DNA of 40,024 nucleotides from JAADHY01 sp964428935 (lineage in GTDB: Bacteria > Planctomycetota > Planctomycetia > Planctomycetales > Planctomycetaceae): contig CAYSAG010000010.1 in the NCBI GenBank assembly GCA_964428935.1, positions 1 to 40,024 on the forward strand, given 5' to 3'. The translations under genes were made by a program, and so were the position numbers. Position 1 is the first letter of the stretch. Every line of letters starts with the position of its first letter. The notes under the pieces are model-generated. The model worked only from the letters and a program-made list of their open reading frames with translations. It was not told where the DNA came from and ran no database searches. Shown one piece after another: positions 25,311 to 34,542 of this stretch.

Positions 25311-26576
25311 CTAGCTCTCGGTCGTCTCGCCCAACCGACCGACGCCCGGCACCGGGAACTGGCGAGCAAACTCCCGGACCTCGTTCCGGACACGCTCCAG
25401 CCGTTTTTCGTCGTCCGGCGCTCGCAGCACCTCCAGAATCCACTCGCCGATTCGGCGCATTTCGTCTTCTTTCATTCCGCGAGTGGTCAGGGCGGCCGTG
25501 CCCAGCCGAATGCCGCTCGGGTCCAAAGGCTTTCGCTGGTCGAAGGGAATCATGTTCTTGTTGACGGTGATGCCGGCGCGGTCGAGAGCCTGTTCGGCGA
25601 TTTTGCCGGTCAGTCCAATGGCCGTCACGTCGGCCAGCATGAGGTGGTTGTCGGTTCCGCCGGTGACGAGCTTCAAGCCCCCGGCGACCAAGGTTTCGGC
25701 CAGCGTCTTGGCGTTGGCGACGATTTGCCGAGCGTACTGTTTGAACGACGGTTGCAAGGCTTCGTGAAAGCAAACCGCCTTGGCGGCAATGATGTGGACC
25801 AATGGGCCGCCTTGAATGCCGGGAAAGACCGTGCGGTCCAGTGCCTGAGCGTTCTCCTGGCGAGTCAAAATGAAGCCGGCCCGCGGACCGCGCAGGGTCT
25901 TGTGCGACGTAGACGTGACGTAGTCGGCCACCGGGACCGGGTTGTCGTGCAGTCCGGCCGCGACCAGGCCGGCGTAGTGAGCCATGTCGACCATCAGTTT
26001 GGCGCCGACGCCACGAGCAATTTCGGCAAACCGGCCGTGGTCGATTTCCCGCGGGTAGGCGCTGGCGCCCGCCACAATCAGCTTGGGTTTGTGCTCGCGA
26101 GCCAGTCGAGCGACCTGGTCGAAGTCGATGCGTTGGTCGTCGGGCCGCACGCCGTAGTGGACGACGTGGTACAGTTTGCCGGAGAAATTCAGCCGCATGC
26201 CGTGAGTGAGGTGGCCGCCGTGGGCCAAGTCCATGGCCAGGAACGTGTCGCCGGGTTGCAACTCCGTCAGGTAGACGGCCATGTTGGCCTGCGAGCCGGA
26301 GTGCGGTTGGACGTTCGCGTGTTCGGCTCCGAACAGCTCGCAAACCCGTCGACGCGCCAGGTCTTCCACCACGTCGGCGAATTCGCAGCCGCCGTAGTAC
26401 CGGCGTCCCGGGTAGCCCTCAGCGTACTTGTTCGTGAAGACCGTGCCCGCCGCCTCCAGAATGGCCGCGCTGGCGTAGTTCTCCGACGCAATCAGCTCCA
26501 GCCCCTCGCTCTGCCGCCGTTCCTCGCCAAGAATGGCCGCCCACACTTCCGGGTCCGTCTGCTGCAAACTCGACAT
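25311..26576 (-). CDS. glyA: Serine hydroxymethyltransferase
   Basis: 421 residues, the normal length. The PLP enzyme converts serine and tetrahydrofolate to glycine and methylene-tetrahydrofolate in the cytoplasm, supplying one-carbon units. Signatures are LIASENYASAAILEA (29-43), TNKYAEGYPGRRYYGGCE (48-65), HSGSQANMAVY (92-102), DMAHGG-like LAHGGHLTHG (118-126), VDMAHYAGL (196-204) and the PLP lysine in TSTSHKTLRGPRAG (Lys226). The start at 26576 (MSSLQQTDPEVW) is supported by GGAGAG about eight bases upstream; a GTG nine bases further up overlaps that site. A promoter-like TAAAGT lies 130 bases before the start. It is divergent from the BRCT fusion gene. Confidence 0.98.
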   Translation of the reverse strand: MSSLQQTDPEVWAAILGEERRQSEGLELIASENYASAAILEAAGTVFTNKYAEGYPGRRYYGGCEFADVVEDLARRRVCELFGAEHANVQPHSGSQANMAVYLTELQPGDTFLAMDLAHGGHLTHGMRLNFSGKLYHVVHYGVRPDDQRIDFDQVARLAREHKPKLIVAGASAYPREIDHGRFAEIARGVGAKLMVDMAHYAGLVAAGLHDNPVPVADYVTSTSHKTLRGPRAGFILTRQENAQALDRTVFPGIQGGPLVHIIAAKAVCFHEALQPSFKQYARQIVANAKTLAETLVAGGLKLVTGGTDNHLMLADVTAIGLTGKIAEQALDRAGITVNKNMIPFDQRKPLDPSGIRLGTAALTTRGMKEDEMRRIGEWILEVLRAPDDEKRLERVRNEVREFARQFPVPGVGRLGETTES

Positions 26577-26702
26577 TGGCCGCACTCTCCACTAGTCTCA
26601 CCACAAGAGCCGTTCTTCCGCACCGCCCGAGCGGTCCGGTTGCCAGTCGACGGGCTTTGGAACGGAACTTCCGACGACGCCCGGTTAGCGCCTTGTCGTG
26701 GG

Positions 26703-26713
26703 CAACACTTTAG
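26703..26713 (-). promoter_or_regulatory. CTAAAGTGTTG element upstream of glyA
   Basis: On the minus strand this reads CTAAAGTGTTG, identical to the -10 region before rpmA at 20824-20834. TAAAGT (26712-26707) would be the -10. The -35 position, 17 bases away, reads TGGTTT, a poor match, so the element may depend on another feature. It lies about 130 bases before the glyA start. Confidence 0.4.
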
Positions 26714-26853
26714 TGGACCCCCCGGCGGAAAACCAGACAGCCCGTTCGGCCGCACGCGTCGAACGAGCTTTGTCACGGAACGCAGAGTTGCTCCTGTCAG
26801 TCCGGTGAGAAAACGTCGAACGTCAGACCTCTTCGTGTGAGGCAGCGCGGTCC

Positions 26854-28152
26854 ATGGACGAACCGAACAGCAACGACCGGCCTCTGACCCCGGCCGACTC
26901 CTCGCCGCCGCTGGCGGGCGAGCGGGTTGCGTTCACCGGCACGCTGGCGTCCATGAGCCACGCTCGAGCGTGCGAGCTGGTCGGGAAGCTGGGCGGCGTC
27001 GCCACGCAACACGTCAGCAAACAAACCACCATGCTGGTGGTGGGCGAGGAAGGTTGGCCGCTGGAGGACGACGGCCGGGTTTCGGTCAAACTGCAGCGAG
27101 TCAACCGGTGGCGTCAGGAGGGGCTGGACATTCGGGTGCTGAGCGAGTCGGAGTGGCTGCGGCTGATTGGGCTGGAGGGACGGGAGCGGGAAGTCCGCCG
27201 GCTGTACACTCCGGCCATGCTCAGCCAAATGCTCGACGTTCCGGTCTACTTGATTCGACGGTGGGAGCGGCGCGGGCTGATTCGTCCGGTTCGACGGACG
27301 TACCGGCTGCCGTACTTCGACCTGCGCGAGGTGGCCAGTGTGCGGCGGCTTTCGGAGCTGTTGCGGTCGGGCGTCCCGCCGCAAAAGCTGGAACAAAGCT
27401 TGGCCGAAATTCGAAGCTTGCTGCCCGACCCCGACCGACCGCTGGCTCAGTTGAAACTGCTCGTTCAGGGCGGCCGCGTGCTGGTCCGGAAAGACAGCGG
27501 GCTGGTCGAGCCTCGAACGGGGCAGCGTCACTTCGACTTTTCGGAAGAGAGCTCCGAGAGCGTCGCCGTCGAAATCCCCTCAGCTGCTCCCGGGGAACCA
27601 GCCGAGGGGCCAAGGAGTCAGCGGCCGAGCGTCCGACTGCCGCACCCGGGCCAACCTTCTCCCGAGCAACTTCGCTGGTCGTGCGACGATTGGTACGAGC
27701 AGGGCTGTCGGTTGTTGGACGAGGGCGACCCGAACGGCGCCGTCGAGGCGTTCCGTCTGTGTCTGATGGACTCGCCGAGTTGTCCAGAAACGCACTTTCA
27801 GTTGGCCGAGGCCCTCTACCGGGCCGGCAAGACCGAGGCCGCTCTGGAGCGTTACCATGTGGCCGTCGAACTGGACCACCAGTACCTGGAGGCTTGGACG
27901 CAGCTCGGGTCGCTCTACCTCGAGCTCGGACAGCCCGAGGCGGCGCTGGAGGCCTTCGACATTGCCTTGGGAATCGACGACGACTACCCCGACGCCGTCT
28001 ACATGAAAGCCCAAACGCTGGACCAACTGGGACGCGGTGCCGAGGCGGCCAACTGGTGGCGGAGGTACCTGCAGTTCGACAGCCGCGGTCCGTGGGCCGA
28101 GCAGGCTCGGGAGCGTCTCCGGCAACTGGCAAGCTCGCCCAGCGAACGGTAA
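26854..28152 (+). CDS. BRCT - MerR-type HTH - TPR fusion protein
   Basis: 432 residues with three recognisable parts. Residues 19-107 form a BRCT domain of the DNA ligase/NAD-dependent type: LAGERVAFTGTLASMSHARA, VGKLGGVATQHVSKQTTMLV, then an aromatic C-terminal helix VLSESEWLRLIG. Residues 117-185 are a MerR-like DNA-binding region: LYTPAMLSQMLDVPVYLIRRW, RRGLIRPVRRTYRLPYFDL, EVASVRRLSELLRSGV. After a Pro/Ser-rich linker (230-270), residues 275-425 hold about four TPR repeats, such as HFQLAEALYRAGKTEAALER and WTQLGSLYLELGQPEAALEA. BRCT domains bind partners or phosphopeptides at DNA damage; here one is tied to a DNA-binding element and a protein-interaction scaffold. There is no signal peptide, so it is cytoplasmic. 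A weak ribosome-binding site (TGAGG) precedes the ATG. Confidence 0.88.
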   Translation: MDEPNSNDRPLTPADSSPPLAGERVAFTGTLASMSHARACELVGKLGGVATQHVSKQTTMLVVGEEGWPLEDDGRVSVKLQRVNRWRQEGLDIRVLSESEWLRLIGLEGREREVRRLYTPAMLSQMLDVPVYLIRRWERRGLIRPVRRTYRLPYFDLREVASVRRLSELLRSGVPPQKLEQSLAEIRSLLPDPDRPLAQLKLLVQGGRVLVRKDSGLVEPRTGQRHFDFSEESSESVAVEIPSAAPGEPAEGPRSQRPSVRLPHPGQPSPEQLRWSCDDWYEQGCRLLDEGDPNGAVEAFRLCLMDSPSCPETHFQLAEALYRAGKTEAALERYHVAVELDHQYLEAWTQLGSLYLELGQPEAALEAFDIALGIDDDYPDAVYMKAQTLDQLGRGAEAANWWRRYLQFDSRGPWAEQARERLRQLASSPSER

Positions 28153-28512
28153 CCTGAGGGTGTCCGGGAATTGTGGGGGGCTGGGAATTGTGGAGGACCA
28201 CGCTCCGTCGTGGCCGCTGGCGGTGCTTCGGGGCTCTACAAGGCACGTCCGGTCGTCCCGAACCCGCGAGTCGCTGGCTGGAGACACACGGGTGAGCTTG
28301 TGGACACACTCGGCTACGCGCCCGGGCCAACCGGGCCTTGGGCCGTGTCTGAAGCAGGCCGACGCTCGGAGCCAGCTCGACGGCCGAGGGGCAGACGTCG
28401 ACGAAGTTCAAGTCGGAAACGAGCGTGTCTGGAACGTACGGCCCGGACCGCCAGCAGGTCTTGCGTGGGTTGAAGTGTCACGGACCGAATCGACGAACGG
28501 GAGCAACGCAGC
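28153..28512. other. Intergenic region with a tandem 11-bp repeat
   Basis: 360 bases between the fusion gene and the SGNH hydrolase. GGGAATTGTGG occurs twice (28166-28176 and 28183-28193), 17 bases apart, just after the stop of the upstream gene. No other supported feature. Confidence 0.4.
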
Positions 28513-29283
28513 ATGAGTGGCAAACAGCAACGTAACGAACACCACGAAGTGACTCGACGCGAGTTCCTGGCGTGCGGAGCGGCTGGAACGGCGGCGGCCG
28601 GACTCGGCCTTTCGCCGTCTCTGGCTCAAGCCGCTCCCAAGGTCACGCTGAAAGACGGCGCCGTCGTGCTCTTCCAAGGCGACTCCATTACCGACGCGCA
28701 CCGAAACCGACGGTCGAACGCCGTCAACGACGCGTCGGCCCTGGGGCGGGGCTACCCGTTGCTGCTGGCGGGGGCGTTGCTGGCCGACTACCCCGACAAG
28801 CAGCTCAAGGTTTACAACCGAGGCATCAGCGGCAACAAGGTGCCCGACCTGGCCGCTCGCTGGGAAAAAGACACCTTGGCCCTCGAGCCGGACTTGCTGA
28901 GCATTCTGATTGGCGTCAACGACATTTGGCACAAGCTGAAGGGCCGTTACGACGGGACGGTCGAGGACTACGAGACCGGCTACCGCGAACTGCTCCAACG
29001 CACGCTTCGCGCGTTACCCGGCGTGCAAATTGTTGTGTGCGAGCCGTTCGTGTTGCGGTGCGGAGCGGTGACGGACGAGTGGTTCCCCGAGTTCGACCAG
29101 CGGCGGGCTGTGGCGAAAAAGCTGGCCGAGGAACTGGGCCTGCTGTTCGTGCCCTTCCAGTCCATGTTCGACGAGGCGGTTCGAAAGGCCCCGCCCGCCT
29201 ACTGGGCTGCCGACGGCGTCCACCCGACCGTCGCCGGCCACGCACTCATGGCCAAGACTTGGCGTCAAGTGGTCGGCGTCTGA
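28513..29283 (+). CDS. Tat-exported SGNH/GDSL hydrolase
   Basis: 256 residues. The N-terminus has a clear twin-arginine signal TRREFL (14-19), a short hydrophobic stretch and an AQA cleavage site near 40, so the enzyme should be exported folded. The SGNH blocks are visible: GDSI with nucleophile Ser58, block II GISGNKVPDL (Gly/Asn), block III IGVNDIWHKL (Asn), and block V DGVHPT with Asp234 and His237. Family members are esterases, often acetyl-esterases acting on polysaccharides or rhamnogalacturonan; substrate here unknown. GGGAG lies about ten bases before the ATG. It converges with the PIG-L gene 198 bases away. Confidence 0.93.
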   Translation: MSGKQQRNEHHEVTRREFLACGAAGTAAAGLGLSPSLAQAAPKVTLKDGAVVLFQGDSITDAHRNRRSNAVNDASALGRGYPLLLAGALLADYPDKQLKVYNRGISGNKVPDLAARWEKDTLALEPDLLSILIGVNDIWHKLKGRYDGTVEDYETGYRELLQRTLRALPGVQIVVCEPFVLRCGAVTDEWFPEFDQRRAVAKKLAEELGLLFVPFQSMFDEAVRKAPPAYWAADGVHPTVAGHALMAKTWRQVVGV

Positions 29284-29481
29284 GCCGGTCGAGCCGAGTC
29301 CGGCACCGCGGCGGTGAGGGCGGTTGAGTCTGTCCAGCCCGGCCGACTTGCGTCCACCCGGCCCTAGCCGCCGCGGAATTTTTCGGACGTCCGTGCCCTT
29401 GCCAGCTCCCGGTGACTGGACGCAGGCACCGTAGCGACGGCCGACCGAGACGGTCCCGCCAAGTTCCGGCGGCGTCGAAGG

Positions 29482-30267
29482 TCACGTGGTCGAGTAGACG
29501 TAGTTTGGCAGGAGCTGCTTCAACACGTTGTCGGTCGGGTACGGGTGTCCCAAGTACTGGCGAAAGGCCTCGCCGTACTGGACGCCGACTTGCCGTCCGC
29601 GCGCCCCGGACCAGCGCCGGCAACTTTCCAAGTACTCGTCAATGCCGTGCTGTCGCAGCAGCCAGGAACGCTGGCTTTCGTGGCAGGCCAGCATTTCCAG
29701 CTTCAGCTCGAAGACTTCCGACACGTCGACAATGAAGTCCGGCCGAATTTCGCGTCCGAAGTGGTCTTTGCCTTCGACCGAGTCGACGTAGTACAAGTAT
29801 GGGATCTTGGTGAGCGGTTCGGCCGGGTCCGGGTCGGCGTCGGTCCGGTAGTTGGGGACGGACGCATTGAAGCAGGCGTCTCGGACCAGGAGGCTGGTCA
29901 CTTCGTGGTCGCTCATGTAGTCGACGGGCGGAGCGGTCAGGACAATGTCCGGCCGCACTCGCCGCAGCAGCTCCGTCACCCGCTTGCGAGACGGGTTGTC
30001 GTGGACAATGTGCAAGTCGCGAAACTCCAGACAGTGGTAGTCGGCGCCGAGCAGCTCGGCCGAGCGAGCGGCTTCGTTGCGTCGCACCCGGGCAATTTCT
30101 TCCGAGGGCAGCTCCGAGCTTCCGCAGTCGCCGGGGGTCATGGTCGCAATGGTAATCGACGCACCGGCCCGCTTCAGCAAAGCCAGCGTCCCGGCACACT
30201 GAAACTCCACGTCGTCTGGGTGAGCGTGAATGGCCAACACCTTCAGCTGCGGCGAGAGCGAACCCAT
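29482..30267 (-). CDS. PIG-L/LmbE-family deacetylase
   Basis: 261 residues. The zinc site is evident: VLAIHAHPDDVEFQCAGTL (His16, Asp19) and DYMSDHEVT (His121), with GDCGSSE, typical of N-acetyl-glucosaminyl deacetylases. Relatives remove an acetyl group from sugar-linked substrates in bacillithiol, mycothiol or lipid-glycan pathways; the specific substrate is not evident. The protein lacks a signal peptide and ends at full family length. The start at 30267 has GGGAA about eight bases upstream. It is divergent from trpC. Confidence 0.92.
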   Translation of the reverse strand: MGSLSPQLKVLAIHAHPDDVEFQCAGTLALLKRAGASITIATMTPGDCGSSELPSEEIARVRRNEAARSAELLGADYHCLEFRDLHIVHDNPSRKRVTELLRRVRPDIVLTAPPVDYMSDHEVTSLLVRDACFNASVPNYRTDADPDPAEPLTKIPYLYYVDSVEGKDHFGREIRPDFIVDVSEVFELKLEMLACHESQRSWLLRQHGIDEYLESCRRWSGARGRQVGVQYGEAFRQYLGHPYPTDNVLKQLLPNYVYSTT

Positions 30268-30567
30268 TGCAAATTCCCAGTTGCTCGTCTTTAATGAGCC
30301 TTCTCGTTCTCGCGACCAAGGCTTGCCGCGAGCGCGCCGAGCACGCAGCCACTCGGGCGAGCCAGCCGTGTGTCTTCCAACGCTCTGCGCTCGTCCAACG
30401 CACCGGCGAGCTACGCGAGTCGGACACGGCCCGGTGCCGGGCGTTGACCGTCGTCAGCCAGGCCAGATTACTCGAAAAGCCAGCCGGTCGCTAGGGAGCG
30501 AGTCGTGCCGAAGACCCGCGGGGCGGGGGGCAACCGTCTCGAATACGCTGCCAGGCAGAGCCGAGTC
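30268..30567. other. Divergent intergenic region between PIG-L and trpC
   Basis: 300 bases. It must hold both promoters. An AT-rich patch near 30280-30295 (minus strand CTCATTAAAGA) could be a -10 for the PIG-L gene, but no good -35 is paired with it. The trpC frame is open to 30505 without a ribosome-binding site. Confidence 0.35.
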
Positions 30568-31350
30568 ATGACGATTCTGGAGCAAATCGTTGAGCACAAG
30601 CGGCGCGAAGTGGCCGACGCTCAACGCCGCACGCCCCTGTCCGAACTGCAGGAACGAGCGGCTGCTGCGCCACCGCCGCGTGACTTCGCCGCGGCGTTGC
30701 GAGCGTCGAGCGAGATTTCGTTGATTGCCGAGGTCAAGAAGGCGTCGCCGTCGGCCGGTCTGATTCGCGAAGACTTCGACCCAGTGGCCATTGCCCGCAC
30801 GTACCAGGAGCACGGAGCGGCTTGCATTAGCTGCCTGACCGACAAGGCGTTCTTTCAGGGACGGCTGGAGTACCTTTCGGCCATTCGGCACGCCGTCGAC
30901 CTACCGGTGCTGCGCAAGGACTTCATTGTCGACGCGTACCAAGTGTGGGAGTCGCGTGCGGCCGGAGCCGACTGCGTTCTGCTCATTGCCGAGTGCCTGG
31001 ACGACCAGCTGCTGAACCGCTTGCACCAGCTCGTCCACGACTTGGGCATGCAAGCCTTGGTGGAGGTGCACGACGAGCAGAACCTGCAGCGGGCTTTGCG
31101 GCTGAGGCCTCGGCTGCTCGGCATCAACAACCGAAACTTGCACACGTTCGAAACCGACCTGAACCACTCCATTCGGTTGGTCCAACGGGTTCCCAACTCC
31201 GTCGTCCGGGTGACTGAAAGCGGCATTCACTGTCGAGCCGACGCGCTCCGCTTGCAGGAGGCCGGCTTCGACGCCATGCTGGTCGGCGAGTCGTTGATGA
31301 GAGAGCCGGACATTGGCGCAAAGGTCGACGAGCTGCTGGGGGGAGGCTGA
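30568..31350 (+). CDS. trpC: Indole-3-glycerol phosphate synthase
   Basis: 260 residues, the standard monofunctional length. It closes the indole ring in tryptophan synthesis from carboxyphenylamino-deoxyribulose phosphate. The TIM-barrel signatures are present: MTILEQIVEHKRREV at the N-terminus, LIAEVKKASPSAG (catalytic Glu55/Lys57), SCLTDKAFFQG, LPVLRKDFIVDAYQ (Lys117), ALVEVHDE, GINNRNLHTFETDL and VVRVTESGI. The ATG at 30568 gives the usual N-terminus; the ribosome-binding site (GGCAGAG) is mediocre. No other trp gene is adjacent, so the pathway is dispersed. Confidence 0.97.
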   Translation: MTILEQIVEHKRREVADAQRRTPLSELQERAAAAPPPRDFAAALRASSEISLIAEVKKASPSAGLIREDFDPVAIARTYQEHGAACISCLTDKAFFQGRLEYLSAIRHAVDLPVLRKDFIVDAYQVWESRAAGADCVLLIAECLDDQLLNRLHQLVHDLGMQALVEVHDEQNLQRALRLRPRLLGINNRNLHTFETDLNHSIRLVQRVPNSVVRVTESGIHCRADALRLQEAGFDAMLVGESLMREPDIGAKVDELLGGG

Positions 31351-31693
31351 GCGGGCACGGTCAGCGGCGGAACACCGTGACAACCGCGCTTGGTCCATGA
31401 CCGGCCGTCCTCGCCGACACCGAACTCAGCGACGGCGGGAAGTGGCACGCAGGTCGGAACGACGCTCAGCGCGGGGGCCGCTCGAGACGGCTCGGCGCGG
31501 AACGCTGTCGCGGCCGCCGGTCCTCTCAGGGACCCCTCGTTCGTCGAGACACCCCGGCCGCGGCGAGGTTTTTCCTAGCTGCAGCTTTCCGGGCTTGCGC
31601 TCGCACGAGCGTCGAGAACACGAAACGCGCTGCACGGCGGACGTTGGAACCGCCTTCGGCAGAACACGAAAATTCGAGCAACGGAGCGGTGCC
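31351..31693. other. Intergenic region after trpC
   Basis: 343 bases with no supported gene. Shortly after the trpC stop, CACGGT (31356-31361) and ACCGTG (31374-31379) form a 6-bp dyad with a 12-base loop, a weak terminator candidate. The Nudix frame is open across this region but lacks protein character before 31694. Confidence 0.4.
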
Positions 31694-32299
31694 GTGTCGC
31701 AGGACCACTACGGAGGAGAACGGGTCTTGGTCGTGCCCACGCTGCTCTTTCACGAACTGGGCTACTTCCAGGGCTTTTGCGCGGTTCCAGACCGCTACCT
31801 GAATGTGCTGCTCGACCCATCGTACACGTCGTACCGCCTGCGGGCCGAAGTGGAGCACGACGCCAGCTACAAGCAGCTCATTCCGTACTGCATTTTCAAG
31901 TTCGGAGAAAAGGTGTTTCACTACCGGCGGGGCGGGGAGTCGGGCGAAGCGAGGTTGGTCAGAAAACGGTCGATTGGAATAGGTGGACACATTTCCTCCA
32001 GCGACAACACCACCGGCGGCTCGCCGTACGAAGAGGGCTTGCGCCGCGAAATCGAAGAGGAAGTTCACCTGGAAACAACCTACCGCCAGCGGTGTGTCGG
32101 TCTAATCAACGACGACCAGACCGACGTGGGCCGCGTGCACTTGGGCATCGTCCACCTGTTCGAGCTGGATGAGCCAAAAGTTCGGCCCAACGAAAAGTCG
32201 ATCATAGAGACGGGGTTCGCGGAGCCGGCGGAATTGCTGCGCCGAAAGAACGAGTTCGAAACCTGGTCGCAAATCTGCCTTGAGCACCTCTTCTCGTAG
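31694..32299 (+). CDS. Nudix-hydrolase-family protein with expanded Nudix box
   Basis: 201 residues. A conserved N-terminal segment VLVVPTLLFHELGYFQGF (11-28) precedes a Nudix domain. Its box runs from GGHISSSD (98-105) through SPYEEGLRREIEEEVHLE (110-127): the catalytic RExxEE is intact (REIEEE), but about five residues (NTTGG) are inserted ahead of the helix compared with the classic G-x5-E-x7-REUxEE spacing. The role is probably hydrolysis of a nucleoside-diphosphate-linked compound. It starts at GTG 31694 with GGAG eight bases upstream. I recall similar proteins in planctomycetes annotated as phosphoesterases. It follows trpC in the same direction, but the long gap argues against strict coupling. 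Confidence 0.82.
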   Translation: MSQDHYGGERVLVVPTLLFHELGYFQGFCAVPDRYLNVLLDPSYTSYRLRAEVEHDASYKQLIPYCIFKFGEKVFHYRRGGESGEARLVRKRSIGIGGHISSSDNTTGGSPYEEGLRREIEEEVHLETTYRQRCVGLINDDQTDVGRVHLGIVHLFELDEPKVRPNEKSIIETGFAEPAELLRRKNEFETWSQICLEHLFS

Positions 32300-32413
32300 A
32301 CGGCGGCAGCCAGGCTCGACGACCACCAGGTTCCGTCCGCTCGGCTCGCCGCGTGTTGCGGCTCACTGCCGTGGGGCTCGGCACAACCGTTTGCTCAAGG
32401 AGGAGTCAGAAAA

Positions 32414-33139
32414 ATGGCACGGACGCGAAAGGTGTGGACCAGCCCCGTGGCGGGTCTTTGTCTGCTCGCCCTAGCGGCGACGGCCGTCCAGGCGGCGACG
32501 CCCGATGGACCGACACCCGAATGGAAAATCCGTTTCGCATGGGTGGGACAGACACTCCGGACGGCCGGTTTTCAGCCTCAACAAGCCGACCTGCGGTACG
32601 ACTTCCAGTTCACACAAGTTTACAAGAGCCGTTCGTGGCAGTTCACCATGAGCGCCGTACTCAGCCAGGACGGCGAAACGCTGTGGCTCGTGGCCTGGCT
32701 GAACGAGCTGCCGGAAGACGCGCAGCCGTCCGCTGAAGCCCTCCTGCAGGTTCTGACGCTGAACGACCGCTTGGGCGGCAACACGTTCTTCGCTTACCTG
32801 CCCACCTACCGACGGCTCGTGCTGGAACGGCCGGTCGGACTGCAGGGCCGACGACTGGACGGCAAGGCCTTGCGAGAGGTGATTCTGGACTTGAGCCGCA
32901 CCGTTGCCGACACGTACTCGACGTGGTCCTCGCTCGGAGTGTCTCGGTTGGCCGCGAACCGACTGGGCTCAGAGCCCACGGGCCAAAGCCTCACGCCGTC
33001 GAGCTCCTCTAGCGTCCAGCCGGCCGCTCGACACGCTCCCGCGCGAATCCGCTTGCTTCCAGAGCCGGCAGCGGCTCCCAAACGCGACACGCACCGGCCG
33101 CTCATCAAACTGCAGTGGTTCCCCGTGGACGACCGCTGA
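32414..33139 (+). CDS. Secreted protein with YbjN/CesT-like fold (hypothetical)
   Basis: 241 residues from ATG 32414, preceded by a strong AAGGAGGAG. Residues 1-28 form a signal peptide with an AVQA cleavage site. The region about 60-175 (TLWLVAWLNELPEDAQPSAE, LQVLTLNDRLGGNTFFAYL, YRRLVLERPV ... REVILDLSRTVADTYSTW) has the alternation of strands and helices seen in YbjN and type III secretion-chaperone-like (CesT) proteins. That match is pattern recognition only. The C-terminal 60 residues are Ser/Pro/Ala-rich and basic. Function unknown; probably periplasmic. Confidence 0.75.
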   Translation: MARTRKVWTSPVAGLCLLALAATAVQAATPDGPTPEWKIRFAWVGQTLRTAGFQPQQADLRYDFQFTQVYKSRSWQFTMSAVLSQDGETLWLVAWLNELPEDAQPSAEALLQVLTLNDRLGGNTFFAYLPTYRRLVLERPVGLQGRRLDGKALREVILDLSRTVADTYSTWSSLGVSRLAANRLGSEPTGQSLTPSSSSSVQPAARHAPARIRLLPEPAAAPKRDTHRPLIKLQWFPVDDR

Positions 33140-33721
33140 GTGGGAAAGCTGAGCGTCGCGAGGACGCGAACCACGAACGGCGTCTGCAGCACAGCCGTCC
33201 CTCGTCACGGAAGGCTGCCGAAGTCAGCCGCTGGTTGCCGTTTTGGACTCGTACGCCCAAACGAGTTGCCCGCCGGCGGTTACACACGGACGCACGGCAC
33301 TGAGCGGCGTCAGGCGGCACTGGGCCAAGCCGTTGTGGTCCGCCTTGGTTGACGGGTCGCCAATCAGTCAACCGGTCCGCAAGAAGGCTGCCCCCTTCGC
33401 CGCTCGAGAGCGGCCGATGTGGGCGGCGCCGCCTCTTGCGGTCGGGGCCTCGACGGCAATCGGCAGAGCTCTGAGGCCGTCCGGAAACAGAAAGCCCGAC
33501 CTGAAAACGCGGCGAGAGACCGTGGGACCGCGGGTTTGCACTTCGCTGCGGCGACGTTGTGACGCAAACACGCGGCCATTGACGCAAACGCTGGTGCGGC
33601 GAAGCGTCCCGACCTGCGGGCAAAAAGAAAGCATCTGTTCCGGGCGTTTGAATCCACGAGACAGACGCCACAAAAAACTTCTTGTTTGAAATTGCAAAGT
33701 GGCGAAAGTCAGTGACGCAGG
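33140..33721. other. Convergent intergenic region, partly AT-rich
   Basis: 582 bases between two convergent genes. No protein-like frame. TGACGCAAAC occurs twice (33560-33569 and 33580-33589), exactly 20 bases apart. An AT-rich patch at 33671-33697 is flanked by CGCCAC (33666-33671) and GTGGCG (33699-33704), a weak dyad with a 27-base centre lying just past the sigma-factor stop. It may mark a 3' end. Confidence 0.4.
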
Positions 33722-34501
<780 letters not shown>

Positions 34502-34542
34502 TTATCCCTCCGTGGGCGTGTCTAGCGAATTCGTCGGCGGAC

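Noticed and set aside
23806..26343. Very long minus-strand open frame (845 codons) crossing htrA and glyA in another frame
   Set aside because: It spans two recognised genes in the wrong frame and has Arg/Gly/His-rich shadow composition.
33640..33665. tRNA T-loop-like sequence (GTTTGAATCCACG)
   Set aside because: No T-stem pairing and no anticodon or acceptor stem around it.
33666..33704. CGCCAC/GTGGCG pair after the sigma-factor gene as an intrinsic terminator
   Set aside because: The loop is 27 bases and the T-run lies inside the loop rather than after the stem.
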